20,757 bases of DNA from FEN-1219 sp037445815 (GCA_037445815.1 JBBIJV010000044.1:1-20757); one strand, 5' to 3'. Shown: positions 8,257 through 16,304, counted from the stretch's first letter. Notes: generated by a model from the letters alone, not told the origin. Numbers and translations are program-made.

Positions 8257-9776
8257 GCAAACCGGGTCAGTCGCTCGACTCGAATCTCGCGAAGGCCGAG
8301 CAGTATGTCGCCCGCTTCGCGAGCGGCGGCGTGCAACACTTCATCGACGGGGAGCCGCGCGCTTCGTTTTCCGGCACGACGTTCGAGACGCGCTCGCCGG
8401 TCGACGACCGCGTTCTCGCCGCCGTCGCGGCCGGCGGCGCCGAAGACGTCGCGGCCGCGGCGCTCGCGGCCGAGCGCGCGTTCCCGGCGTGGCGCGACTA
8501 TCCGGGTTCCGACAGGCGCGACTTGCTGCACGCGATCGCCGATGCGATCGAAGCGCGCGCCGAGGAGATCGCGCTGCTCGAATCGCTCGACACGGGGCAG
8601 CCGATCCGCTTCATGTCGGCGGCCGCGAAGCGCGGCGCCGAGAACTTCCGCTTCTTCGCCGACAAGGCGCCCGAGGCCGAGCGCGGGCTCTCGCTGCCGG
8701 CGCGCGAGCACTTGAACTACACGCTGCGCCAACCGATCGGCCCGGTGGCGGCCATCACGCCGTGGAACACGCCGTTCATGCTGTCGACGTGGAAGATCGC
8801 GCCGGCGCTCGCGGCCGGCTGCACGGTGGTGCACAAGCCCGCGGAATGGAGCCCGATCACGGCCGCGCTGCTCTCCGAGATCTGCGCGGGCGCCGGGCTG
8901 CCGGCCGGCGTGCTGAACACCGTGCACGGGCTCGGCGAGACGGCGGGCAAGGCCGCCACGGAGCACCCCGCGATCCGCGCCGTCGCGTTCGTCGGCGAGT
9001 CGGCAACGGGCAGCGCGATCATGGCGCAGGCGGCGCCGACGCTGAAGCGCCTGCATTTCGAGCTCGGCGGCAAGAACCCCGTCGTCGTGTTCGAGGACGC
9101 CGATTTGGACCGCGCGCTCGACGCCGTCGTGTTCATGATCTACAGCTTGAACGGCGAGCGCTGCACGTCGTCGAGCCGGCTGCTCGTGCAAAGGTCGATC
9201 GAGCGCGAGCTCACGGAGCGCCTCGTCGAGCGCGTGCGCAAGATCGTCGTCGGGCATCCGCTCGATCCAAAGACCGAGCTCGGCCCACTGATCCACAAGA
9301 AGCACGTCGAGAAGGTGCTCGGCTACTTCGACGTCGCGCGGGCCGAGCGCGTGACCATCGCGGCCGGCGGCGCCGCGGCCCCGCTCGGCGGCAACTACGT
9401 ACAGCCAACCGTACTCGCCGGGGCGCAAAATCGCATGCGCGTGGCGCAGGAAGAGATCTTCGGTCCGGTGCTGACGGTCATCCCGTTCTCGGACGAAAAG
9501 GAAGCACTCGCGCTCGCGAACGACGTGCGCTACGGCCTCGCGGGCTACCTCTGGACCAACGACGCGGGCCGCGCGCATCGCTTCGCGCGCGGTCTCGAGG
9601 CGGGCATGGTGTGGGTCAACTCCGAGAACAACCGGCACCTGCCGACGCCGTTCGGCGGCATGAAGGCGAGCGGCATCGGCCGCGACGGCGGCGATTACAG
9701 CTTCGACTTCTACATGGAGACGAAAAACGTCTGCGTCGCCTACGGCACGCACCGCGTGCCGTCGCTCGGCAAGTAA
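8253..9776 (+). CDS. hpaE: 5-carboxymethyl-2-hydroxymuconate semialdehyde dehydrogenase
   Basis: NAD(P)-dependent aldehyde dehydrogenase of 507 residues. It oxidises the ring-cleavage product (5-carboxymethyl-2-hydroxymuconate semialdehyde) to the dicarboxylate used by HpaF. GTG 8253 is taken as the start because it overlaps the hpaF stop and gives a normal N-terminus; the frame stays open further upstream only as a shadow of hpaF. Motifs: the cofactor-binding segment ITPWNTPFMLSTWKIAPALA, the general-base E270 in FELGGKNP, the nucleophile C304 in LNGERCTSSSR, EEIFGPVLTVIPF, and the C-terminal PFGGMKASGIGRDGG. It fits the HpaE/HpcC group of the superfamily better than betaine-aldehyde or succinate-semialdehyde enzymes, and the adjacent hpaF makes the assignment likely, though substrate cannot be proven by sequence. 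ligA starts 7 bp after its stop. Confidence 0.9.
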   Translation: MSKPGQSLDSNLAKAEQYVARFASGGVQHFIDGEPRASFSGTTFETRSPVDDRVLAAVAAGGAEDVAAAALAAERAFPAWRDYPGSDRRDLLHAIADAIEARAEEIALLESLDTGQPIRFMSAAAKRGAENFRFFADKAPEAERGLSLPAREHLNYTLRQPIGPVAAITPWNTPFMLSTWKIAPALAAGCTVVHKPAEWSPITAALLSEICAGAGLPAGVLNTVHGLGETAGKAATEHPAIRAVAFVGESATGSAIMAQAAPTLKRLHFELGGKNPVVVFEDADLDRALDAVVFMIYSLNGERCTSSSRLLVQRSIERELTERLVERVRKIVVGHPLDPKTELGPLIHKKHVEKVLGYFDVARAERVTIAAGGAAAPLGGNYVQPTVLAGAQNRMRVAQEEIFGPVLTVIPFSDEKEALALANDVRYGLAGYLWTNDAGRAHRFARGLEAGMVWVNSENNRHLPTPFGGMKASGIGRDGGDYSFDFYMETKNVCVAYGTHRVPSLGK

Positions 9777-9783
9777 TCGCGCG

Positions 9784-10095
9784 ATGAGCCTCTACTACGT
9801 GCAGAAGCTGCTTTATCAGCTGAATCGCGACCCGGCGGTCCGCCGGCGCTTCGAGACGAGCCGGGCGGAGCTGCTCGACGAGTACGAGCTCACGGGCGAA
9901 GAGCGCGCGGCCATCGAGACGGGCGACATCGGGCTCCTCTACGTGATGGGCGTCAACGGGCAGATTCTGATGCACTACGCGGCGCTGCTCGGCCAGCCCT
10001 GGGACGTCTACATCGAGGCGATGCGCGAGGGCGTGCGCAAGCACGGGCCGGTGCGCGCGGGCCTCTACAGCCTGCTGAAAGATCGGCAGCGATGA
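9784..10095 (+). CDS. Extradiol dioxygenase small (alpha) subunit, LigA family
   Basis: Helical non-catalytic subunit of a LigAB-type class III ring-opening dioxygenase, 103 residues from ATG 9784. The LigA domain is seen as YVQKLLYQLNRDPAVRRRFE, an ELTGEERAAIETGDIGLLY segment and the helix following GVNGQILMHYAALLG. In Sphingobium protocatechuate 4,5-dioxygenase, LigA caps the active site of LigB. The catalytic-subunit gene follows immediately and the two overlap by ATGA (10092-10095), a typical arrangement for stoichiometric subunits. The homoprotocatechuate dioxygenases best known to me (E. coli HpcB/HpaD and the vicinal-oxygen-chelate type) are encoded without a LigA partner, so its presence beside hpaE/hpaF is notable. 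No metal ligands are expected here. Confidence 0.87.
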   Translation: MSLYYVQKLLYQLNRDPAVRRRFETSRAELLDEYELTGEERAAIETGDIGLLYVMGVNGQILMHYAALLGQPWDVYIEAMREGVRKHGPVRAGLYSLLKDRQR

Positions 10096-10913
10096 GCCTC
10101 GTCTTCGCAGGCGTGTGCAGTCACGCGCCCGGCATCACGGGGCGCGCCGCGCGCGCCGAGCCGCGCGTGCGCGACGAGTTTTACGCGAAGCTCGGCGAGA
10201 TGCGCGAGCGGCTCGAAGCCGCGAAGCCCGACGCGCTGATCGTCATCGCGGCCGAGCACTTCGCGAACTTCTTCATGAACAACATGCCGGCGTATTGCGT
10301 CGGGATGGCCGACTTCTACGAGGGGCCGATCGAGGACGAGGCCTGGCTCGCGATCGAGCGGCGGCGCGTGCCGGGCAACGCGGCGCTGTCGCGGCGCTTG
10401 ATCGGCAACCTTCTCGAGAGCATCGACGTGGCCTACGCCGAGGAGTGGAAGTTCGACCACGGCATCATGGTGCCGCTCAACTTCTTGACTCCGCGCTACG
10501 ACCTGCCCGTGATTCCCGTGAACGTGAACTGCCAGGGGCCGCCGCTGACGCCCTTGACGCGCGCCTACGAGTTCGGCCGCGCCTTGCGCCGCGCCTGCGA
10601 CGCGCAGCCCGAGCGCATCGCGCTCGTCGGCACCGGCGGCATCTCGCATTGGCCCGCCACGCCGGACTCCGGCACGATCAACGAAGCCTGGGACCGCGAG
10701 TTTCTCGCGCGCTTTCTCGCGAACGACCGCGCGGCGCTCACGTCGTACACGGACGAGGAGACGCTGCGCGACGCGGGGCAGGGCGGGTTCGAAATTCGCA
10801 CGTTCGTCGCGGTGGCCGGTGCCACGGAAGGCGCGAGAGGCGATCTCTTGTTCTACGCTCCGATCCCGATCTTCGCCGTCGGTTGCACGGTGGCCACGAT
10901 GGCGGTCGAGTAA
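10092..10913 (+). CDS. Extradiol dioxygenase catalytic (beta) subunit, LigB family
   Basis: Non-haem Fe(II) class III extradiol dioxygenase of 273 residues that opens a catecholic ring next to its hydroxyls. Expected active-site residues are visible: iron ligands H11 (GVCSHAPG), H56 (IAAEHFANF) and E234 (GGFEIRTFV), corresponding to Sphingobium LigB H12, H61 and E242. H123 (KFDHGIMVPL) and H186 (GTGGISHWP) match the second-shell and acid-base histidines (H127, H195). The ATG overlaps the ligA stop, so the two subunits are coupled. With hpaE and hpaF upstream, the likely substrate is homoprotocatechuate (3,4-dihydroxyphenylacetate) cleaved 2,3. Protocatechuate or a gallate-like substrate cannot be excluded because LigAB enzymes often act on those. 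It ends the rightward catabolic transcript; the glycogen genes start 100 bp later. Confidence 0.88.
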   Translation: MSLVFAGVCSHAPGITGRAARAEPRVRDEFYAKLGEMRERLEAAKPDALIVIAAEHFANFFMNNMPAYCVGMADFYEGPIEDEAWLAIERRRVPGNAALSRRLIGNLLESIDVAYAEEWKFDHGIMVPLNFLTPRYDLPVIPVNVNCQGPPLTPLTRAYEFGRALRRACDAQPERIALVGTGGISHWPATPDSGTINEAWDREFLARFLANDRAALTSYTDEETLRDAGQGGFEIRTFVAVAGATEGARGDLLFYAPIPIFAVGCTVATMAVE

Positions 10914-11013
10914 ACGCGCGGGCTGCCCTAAACTAGACGGACTTCGGGTTCGGCGGACGGGGTGCTACGGCGCGCCCGCCTCACCTTTCTCCGTGCGTTC
11001 AAAAGGATTTGCG
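10914..11013 (+). promoter_or_regulatory. Spacer and ribosome-binding site upstream of glgP
   Basis: The 100-bp gap separates the ring-cleavage operon from the alpha-glucan genes and must hold either a glgP promoter or a read-through junction. A clear Shine-Dalgarno sequence, AAAAGGA at 11001-11007, lies 6 bp before ATG 11014 and fixes that start. TAAACT at 10929-10934 could be a -10 element, but no matching -35 is visible. No intrinsic terminator for the catabolic operon is seen. Confidence 0.45.
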
Positions 11014-13638
11014 ATGTCGAGCAGCGTGTTCGCCCTACAGGTTTCGCCGACGATCCCTTCTTCTCTGGCGCGGCTCGACGACCTCGCGAAGAATTTTTGG
11101 TTCAGCTGGAATCCCGCGCTCGGGCAGCTGTTCCGCAAGCTCGATCCCAAGCTGTGGCGCGCCGTGGAAGCGAGCCCGCGGCTGTTTCTGCGCTCCGTCG
11201 ACCAGAGCATCCTCGATCACGCGGCCGCCGACCCGGCCTTCCTCGAGGAGTATCGCGCGATCGTGGCGGAGTTCGATGCGTATTTGAGCAGCAAGCCGGT
11301 GCCGCGCGAGGGCCTCGCGCAGAACGACCTCATCGCGTATTTCTGCGCCGAGTACGGCTGGCACGAGAGCTTCGCGATCTATTCGGGCGGCCTGGGCGTG
11401 CTCGCCGGCGACCACTGCAAGACGGCGAGCGATCTGAACCTGCCGTTCGTTGCGGTGGGGCTGTTGTATCGGCACGGCTATTTCCATCAGCGCATCGACC
11501 GCAGCGGCCAGCAGATCCCCGACTATCCGCCGATCGACCCGCGCAGCGCGCCGCTTACGGTTGCGCTGAACCCCGACGGCAGCGAGGTGCGCGTCACGTG
11601 TCCCGGCCTCGAGCGCAACGTCGCCGTGCGGGTTTGGAAAGCGCCGGTGGGCCGCGTGACGGTGCTGCTGCTCGACACGGACGTGCCCGAGAACACCGCG
11701 GAGGATCGGCTCATCACGGACAAGCTCTATGGCGGCACGGACGAGCTTCGCCAGCAGCAAGAAGCCGTGCTCGGCATCGGCGGCTGCCGCGCTCTTCGCG
11801 CGCTGAATCTCGAGCCGACCGTGTGGCACATCAACGAAGGGCATGCCGCGTTCCTCGTGCTCGAGCGGCTGCGCGAGTACACGACGGCGGGTCTGCCGTT
11901 CACGGCCGCGCTCGAAGCGACGGCCGCGAACACCGTATTCACGACGCATACGCCTGTCAGCGCGGGCCACGACGTGTTCCCGCACGAGCGCGTCGCGCGG
12001 CAGTTCGCGAGCTTCCCGGGCGAGCTCGGCATCTCGCCCGAGCAGCTGCTCGACTTGGGACGCGCTCCGGAGCGCCCCGAGGTGTTCAACATGACCCGGC
12101 TCGCGTTGCGCGGCGCCGCGACGTGCAACAGCGTCAGCAAGATCCACGGCCGCGTATCGTCGCGTCTCTGCGCGAGCGCGTGGCCCGACATACCTCCGGC
12201 CGAGAACCCGATGGGCTACGTGACGAACGGCGTGCACGTGGCGACGTTCCTGCGCCACACCTGGGCCAAGCTCTTCGATCGCCACTTGGGCAAGGATTGG
12301 CGCGAGCGGATGATGGACCGCACGCTGATTGCGCGCATCGAGACGATCCCGGACGAGCTCTTCTGGGAAACCAACCAGAAGGTGAAGAGCCAGATGCTGC
12401 GCGTGCTGCGCGAGCGGCTCACGCAGCAGTTCCAGCGCAACGGCTTGAGCGAGGCGCACGTCCATCGGCTCTTGAAGCTCGTGAATCCCGACAACCCGAA
12501 CGTGCTCACGATCGGCTTCGCGCGCCGCTTCGCGACCTACAAGCGCGCCACGCTGCTGATGGCCGACTTGGGCTGGCTCGAGCAGCTCGTCGGCAACGAG
12601 GATCGGCCCGTGATCTTCGTGTTCGCCGGGAAGGCGCACCCGGCGGACGAGCCCGCGCAGTGGATGATGCGCGAGATCGCGCGCGTCTCGAGCTTGCCGC
12701 CGTTCATCGGCAAGATCCTCATGGTCGAGGGCTACGACTTAGGTATAGGGCGGCTGCTCACGTCCGGCGTCGACGTCTGGCTCAACACGCCAGTGGCGCC
12801 GTTCGAGGCGAGCGGCACGTCGGGCATGAAAGCGGCCATCAACGGCACCGTGAACTTGAGCGTGCTCGACGGCTGGTGGGCCGAGGCCTACGATTCGCGG
12901 CGCGAATCGCGCAACGGCTGGGGCATTCCGCCCGCGCGCGACGAGCAGGGCGACGCGGATCGGGACCGGCAGGATTCGACGACGCTGTACGAGACGCTCC
13001 AGGACGAGGTGATTCCGCTCTATTACGCGCGCAACGCTCAGGGCTACAGCCCCGAATGGGTGCAGATCTGCAAGCGCTCGATGGCGAGCGTGCTGCCGGC
13101 GTTCAACAGCGAGCGCGTGTTGCACGACTACCTGCGCGACTTCTATGTGCCTTCGGCGCGCCTCGGGCGGGAGCTCGCCGCGGACGGGTTCAAGGCCGCG
13201 CGCGAGCTCGGCAGCTGGAAGGAGAAGGTGCGAGCGGCCTGGCCCGGCGTCTCGCTGAAGATGATCGGCGAGCCCGCGACCGAGATCTCGTTCGCCGACG
13301 GCGTCACGCTCGAAGTCGAAGTGGCTCTGAACGGCCTCGAGCCGCGCGACGTGCGCGTGGAGTGCCAGGTGCGGCGCGTGCTCGGCTCCGAGCTCGTCGT
13401 GCCGGTGCAGGGCTATGCCGAGAACCGCCGGCCGAAGCACGGCGTCTCTTACCTCGAGGGGCGCACCGTGCTGCTCGCCCCGTTCACGCCGGGCGACGTC
13501 GGCGAAGGCGGCATTTGCCGCTATCGCCTCGAGCTGCAACCGCCGTGGGCGGGCACGCTTCAGTACGAGGTGCGGGCCGTGCCCGACCATCCGCACCTGT
13601 CGCACCCGTACGAGCTCGGGTTGATGCGCAGGCTTTGA
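11014..13638 (+). CDS. glgP: Alpha-glucan (glycogen/maltodextrin) phosphorylase
   Basis: PLP-dependent GT35 phosphorylase of 874 residues that releases glucose 1-phosphate from the non-reducing ends of glycogen. The open frame extends upstream to 10819, but ATG 11014 has a good Shine-Dalgarno sequence and gives a typical N-terminus (MSSSVFALQVSPTIP). The cofactor lysine is K606 in ASGTSGMKAAINGTVN. Other landmarks are the N-terminal DUF3417-like segment (LAKNFWFSWNPALGQLFRKL), EYGWHESFAIYSGGLGVLAGDH, VWHINEGHAAFLVLERL, TTHTPVSAGHDVF, YVTNGVHVATF and RRFATYKRATLL. The N-terminal extension and the EYG/SGGLG motifs place it in the 'alpha-glucan family phosphorylase' branch (TIGR02094 type) rather than with E. 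coli GlgP/MalP. Its TGA overlaps the TTG start of glgX (TTGA, 13635-13638). Confidence 0.94.
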   Translation: MSSSVFALQVSPTIPSSLARLDDLAKNFWFSWNPALGQLFRKLDPKLWRAVEASPRLFLRSVDQSILDHAAADPAFLEEYRAIVAEFDAYLSSKPVPREGLAQNDLIAYFCAEYGWHESFAIYSGGLGVLAGDHCKTASDLNLPFVAVGLLYRHGYFHQRIDRSGQQIPDYPPIDPRSAPLTVALNPDGSEVRVTCPGLERNVAVRVWKAPVGRVTVLLLDTDVPENTAEDRLITDKLYGGTDELRQQQEAVLGIGGCRALRALNLEPTVWHINEGHAAFLVLERLREYTTAGLPFTAALEATAANTVFTTHTPVSAGHDVFPHERVARQFASFPGELGISPEQLLDLGRAPERPEVFNMTRLALRGAATCNSVSKIHGRVSSRLCASAWPDIPPAENPMGYVTNGVHVATFLRHTWAKLFDRHLGKDWRERMMDRTLIARIETIPDELFWETNQKVKSQMLRVLRERLTQQFQRNGLSEAHVHRLLKLVNPDNPNVLTIGFARRFATYKRATLLMADLGWLEQLVGNEDRPVIFVFAGKAHPADEPAQWMMREIARVSSLPPFIGKILMVEGYDLGIGRLLTSGVDVWLNTPVAPFEASGTSGMKAAINGTVNLSVLDGWWAEAYDSRRESRNGWGIPPARDEQGDADRDRQDSTTLYETLQDEVIPLYYARNAQGYSPEWVQICKRSMASVLPAFNSERVLHDYLRDFYVPSARLGRELAADGFKAARELGSWKEKVRAAWPGVSLKMIGEPATEISFADGVTLEVEVALNGLEPRDVRVECQVRRVLGSELVVPVQGYAENRRPKHGVSYLEGRTVLLAPFTPGDVGEGGICRYRLELQPPWAGTLQYEVRAVPDHPHLSHPYELGLMRRL

Positions 13639-15731
13639 GCGACGTCGCAGCGAATCCGCCGCCGAAACTCGCGGCTCGGGCCGGGTCGCGCCAGCCGCTC
13701 GGCGCCACGGCGGCCGCCGACGGCGTCAACTTCGCCGTTTTCAGCCCGCGCGCGACGCGCGTGTGGCTGCGCCTTTACCGTGAGGCCGCGGACGCAACGC
13801 CGATCGCTGAATTCGAGCTCGACCCCGCGAGGCACCGGACCTACGGGTTCTGGCACGTGTTCGTCGTCGGCGCGCGGGCCGGCTGGTTCTACACCTGGCG
13901 CGCCGACGGGCCGAACGAGCCCAAGAACGGTTTGCGCTTCGACGCCCGGCGCGAACTGCTCGACCCGTGGGCGAGGCTCGTCAGCGACGCGGTCTGGGAC
14001 CGCCGCGCCGCGATCAAGGGCGCGCACGCATCGGCGCTGCGCGCGCAGATCGCGCCTGTGGACGACTACGACTGGGAGGGCGACGAGCCGCTGAAGCGCT
14101 CGCTCGACGGCGCCGTCATCTACGAGCTGCACGTCGGCGGCTTCACGAAGCACCCGTCGTCCGGCGTCGCGAGTCGCGGCACCTTCCGCGGCGTCGTCGA
14201 AAAAATCCCGTACCTGAAGGCGCTCGGCGTCACGGACGTCGAGCTGCTGCCCGTGTTCGCGTTCGACAAGCAGGACGTGCCCGAGCCGACGGCCGCGATC
14301 GGCCTTCACAACTACTGGGGCTACAGCCCCGTCGGCTTCTTCGCCCCGCACGCCGACTATGCGGCCGGCGGCGACCCGCGCCGCGAGTTTCGCGGCATGG
14401 TCAAGGCGCTGCACAAGGCGGGGATCGGCGTGATTCTCGACGTCGTGCTGAATCACACGGCCGAAGGCGGCCGGCACGGCCCGGTGATCAGCTACAAAGG
14501 GCTCGTCAACGAGCTCTTCTACATCCTCGATCCGACGGACCGCACGAAGTACTTCGATTTCACGGGCTGCGGCAACACCGTGAACTCGAATCAAGCGCTC
14601 GTCGCCCAATGGCTCGTCGAGGCGCTGCGATTTTGGGTCCTCGAGATGCACGTCGACGGGTTCAGGTTCGATCTCGCCGGGGTGTTGTCGCGCGACGAGC
14701 ACGGCAAGCCGCTCGCGCACGCGCCCGTCATCGCCGCGATCGAGTTCGCGCCGGGGCTCGAAGCGACGCACCTGATCGCGGAGGCGTGGGACGCCGGCGG
14801 CCTCTACCAGGTAGGCTCCTTTCCGGGGTTTCGCTGGGCCGAATGGAACGGGCGTTATCGCGACGCGGTTCGGCGGTTCCTGCGCGGCGACCCCGGTCAC
14901 CTGGGCGAGCTCGCCACGCGCATCGCCGGCAGCAGCGACCTCTACGCCTGGGCCGGCAAGACGCCCCAGAACGGCATCAACTTCGTCACCTGCCACGACG
15001 GCTTCACGCTCTACGATCTCGTGAGCTACGACAGGAAGCACAACAGCGGCAACGGCGAGCACAACCGCGACGGCAGCGACCAGAACTTGAGCTGGAACTC
15101 CGGGTTGGAGGGCCCCACCGACGACCCCGAGATCCAGCGCCTGCGCGCGCAACGCGCGCGCAATTTCATGGCTCTGCTGCTTCTCTCCCAGGGTGTGCCG
15201 ATGCTGACGGCCGGCGACGAGGTGCTGCGCACGCAGCGCGGCAACAACAACGCCTATTGCCAGGACAACGACTCGAGCTGGCTCGACTGGTCGTTCGCGC
15301 CCGCGGCGCGCGCGATGCTGCGCTTCACTCGCGAGCTCATCGCGCTGCGCCTGCGCCATCCGAGCTTGCACCGCACGCGTTTTCTGAACGGCCACTCGGG
15401 AGCTCTGCGCGCCGACATCCACTGGTACGGCGAGAGCCTCGAGCCGCCGGTTTGGCAGGACCCGGACGCCCGCGTCTTGTGTTTCACCTTGCCCGGCGTG
15501 GTGCCGGGTGAGCCGGCGCTGCACGTCATGATCAACATGGCCTCGACGGCGCGGGACTTGCCGTTGCCCGAGGCGGCCACGCGCCGCTGGCGGCGCATCG
15601 CCGATACGACGCTCGTCGAGCCCGCCGACGTCGTCCCGGCCGGTGTGCCGGTGGCCGGCGACCGCTATCGCCTCGGGTCCCATGGCATCGCCATTTTCGA
15701 GGACGGGGGTCGTGATACAGTGCCCGCATGA
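13635..15731 (+). CDS. glgX: Glycogen debranching enzyme GlgX (isoamylase-type, GH13)
   Basis: Cytoplasmic alpha-1,6-glucosidase acting on the short branches left by phosphorylase, 698 residues. TTG 13635 is chosen because it overlaps the glgP stop and leads into the N-terminal CBM48-like domain (GATAAADGVNFAVFSPRATR); the frame is open further upstream only as a glgP shadow. GH13 catalytic residues: D346 (VDGFRFDLAGVL), E383 (LIAEAWDAGG) and D455 (VTCHDGFTLYD), comparable to D336, E371 and D443 of E. coli GlgX. Region I is DVVLNHTAEG. NHNYWGY-type (GLHNYWGYSPVGFFAPH) and GNNNAYCQDND motifs are characteristic of GlgX/isoamylases. The sequence continues to about residue 690 with a C-terminal beta-sandwich. 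It forms a degradation pair with glgP, and its stop overlaps the start of a small outer-membrane protein gene. Confidence 0.94.
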   Translation: MSDVAANPPPKLAARAGSRQPLGATAAADGVNFAVFSPRATRVWLRLYREAADATPIAEFELDPARHRTYGFWHVFVVGARAGWFYTWRADGPNEPKNGLRFDARRELLDPWARLVSDAVWDRRAAIKGAHASALRAQIAPVDDYDWEGDEPLKRSLDGAVIYELHVGGFTKHPSSGVASRGTFRGVVEKIPYLKALGVTDVELLPVFAFDKQDVPEPTAAIGLHNYWGYSPVGFFAPHADYAAGGDPRREFRGMVKALHKAGIGVILDVVLNHTAEGGRHGPVISYKGLVNELFYILDPTDRTKYFDFTGCGNTVNSNQALVAQWLVEALRFWVLEMHVDGFRFDLAGVLSRDEHGKPLAHAPVIAAIEFAPGLEATHLIAEAWDAGGLYQVGSFPGFRWAEWNGRYRDAVRRFLRGDPGHLGELATRIAGSSDLYAWAGKTPQNGINFVTCHDGFTLYDLVSYDRKHNSGNGEHNRDGSDQNLSWNSGLEGPTDDPEIQRLRAQRARNFMALLLLSQGVPMLTAGDEVLRTQRGNNNAYCQDNDSSWLDWSFAPAARAMLRFTRELIALRLRHPSLHRTRFLNGHSGALRADIHWYGESLEPPVWQDPDARVLCFTLPGVVPGEPALHVMINMASTARDLPLPEAATRRWRRIADTTLVEPADVVPAGVPVAGDRYRLGSHGIAIFEDGGRDTVPA

Positions 15732-16300
15732 AAAACCTACTGCTCGCCCTCGTCGCGCTGGCCGCCGGTTACGGCGCGGAAGCTCAGCCGGAATTCGCGT
15801 ACTACGGAATTTCACTGAGCAACTTCGATTACACCGAGGTGCTGCCCGTCGAGGACATCTTCAGCGACTCGGTGAGCTCCTACTCGTTGATGGTCGGCTA
15901 CCAATTCATGGAGCACCTCACGGTCGAGGGCGGCTACGGGAAGACCGGCACGATTCGCGACACGAACACGACGAGCTTCACCGTTCCCGTCAGCTTGCGC
16001 GCCGACATTCGCACGTTGACGCTGCGGCTGCTCGGCGTGTTGCCGTTCGACAACGGCCTCGCGCTGATGGGCGGTATCAGCTATTCGGACATGGAGCAGG
16101 ATTTCGAGCTCACCGACGGCACGAATACGATATCGGGCGACCGCGGCTCGAACGAGCCCGCGTTCTACTTCGCCGCACAGTACAACTGGGAGCGTTTCGC
16201 TTTGCGTCTCGGCTGGGAAAAGCACGATTTCGGCGAGAGCCCGTTCGGCGAGATCGCCGAGGTCGAGGAGACGAGCATCGCGTTCTTCTACAAGCTCTGA
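15728..16300 (+). CDS. Small outer-membrane beta-barrel protein (OmpA/OMP_b-brl-like), function unknown
   Basis: Predicted 190-residue secreted outer-membrane protein. Residues 1-19 form a signal peptide (MKNLLLALVALAAGYGAEA) with a plausible signal-peptidase I site after AEA. The mature part consists of alternating hydrophobic/polar strands with Gly and aromatic residues, such as YSLMVGYQFMEHLTVEGGYG, IRTLTLRLLGVLPF, GLALMGGISYSDME, FYFAAQYNWERFALRLGWEK and a final strand, SIAFFYKL. This matches an eight-stranded barrel of the OmpA-like/OMP_b-brl kind. ATG 15728 overlaps the glgX TGA (ATGA). No good Shine-Dalgarno sequence is adjacent, so translational coupling is likely. TGATACAGT at 15713-15721 resembles an extended -10 and would place a transcript start almost at the ATG. 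It is convergent with glgB with only 4 bp between stops. I do not recognise a specific function, and no glycogen role is evident. Confidence 0.83.
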   Translation: MKNLLLALVALAAGYGAEAQPEFAYYGISLSNFDYTEVLPVEDIFSDSVSSYSLMVGYQFMEHLTVEGGYGKTGTIRDTNTTSFTVPVSLRADIRTLTLRLLGVLPFDNGLALMGGISYSDMEQDFELTDGTNTISGDRGSNEPAFYFAAQYNWERFALRLGWEKHDFGESPFGEIAEVEETSIAFFYKL

Positions 16301-16304
16301 CCCG

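Noticed and set aside
8181..9752. A 523-codon open frame antisense to hpaE
   Set aside because: Same G+C-driven shadow pattern; the sense strand carries all the aldehyde dehydrogenase motifs.
10819..11013. Upstream extension of glgP by 65 codons into ligB
   Set aside because: The added segment has no similarity to phosphorylase N-termini and overlaps ligB, whereas ATG 11014 has a good Shine-Dalgarno sequence and a typical family N-terminus.
13560..15815. A 751-codon open frame antisense to glgX
   Set aside because: Low-complexity Arg/Ala/Val/Glu translation with no recognisable motifs, while the plus strand encodes a complete GlgX with its catalytic triad.
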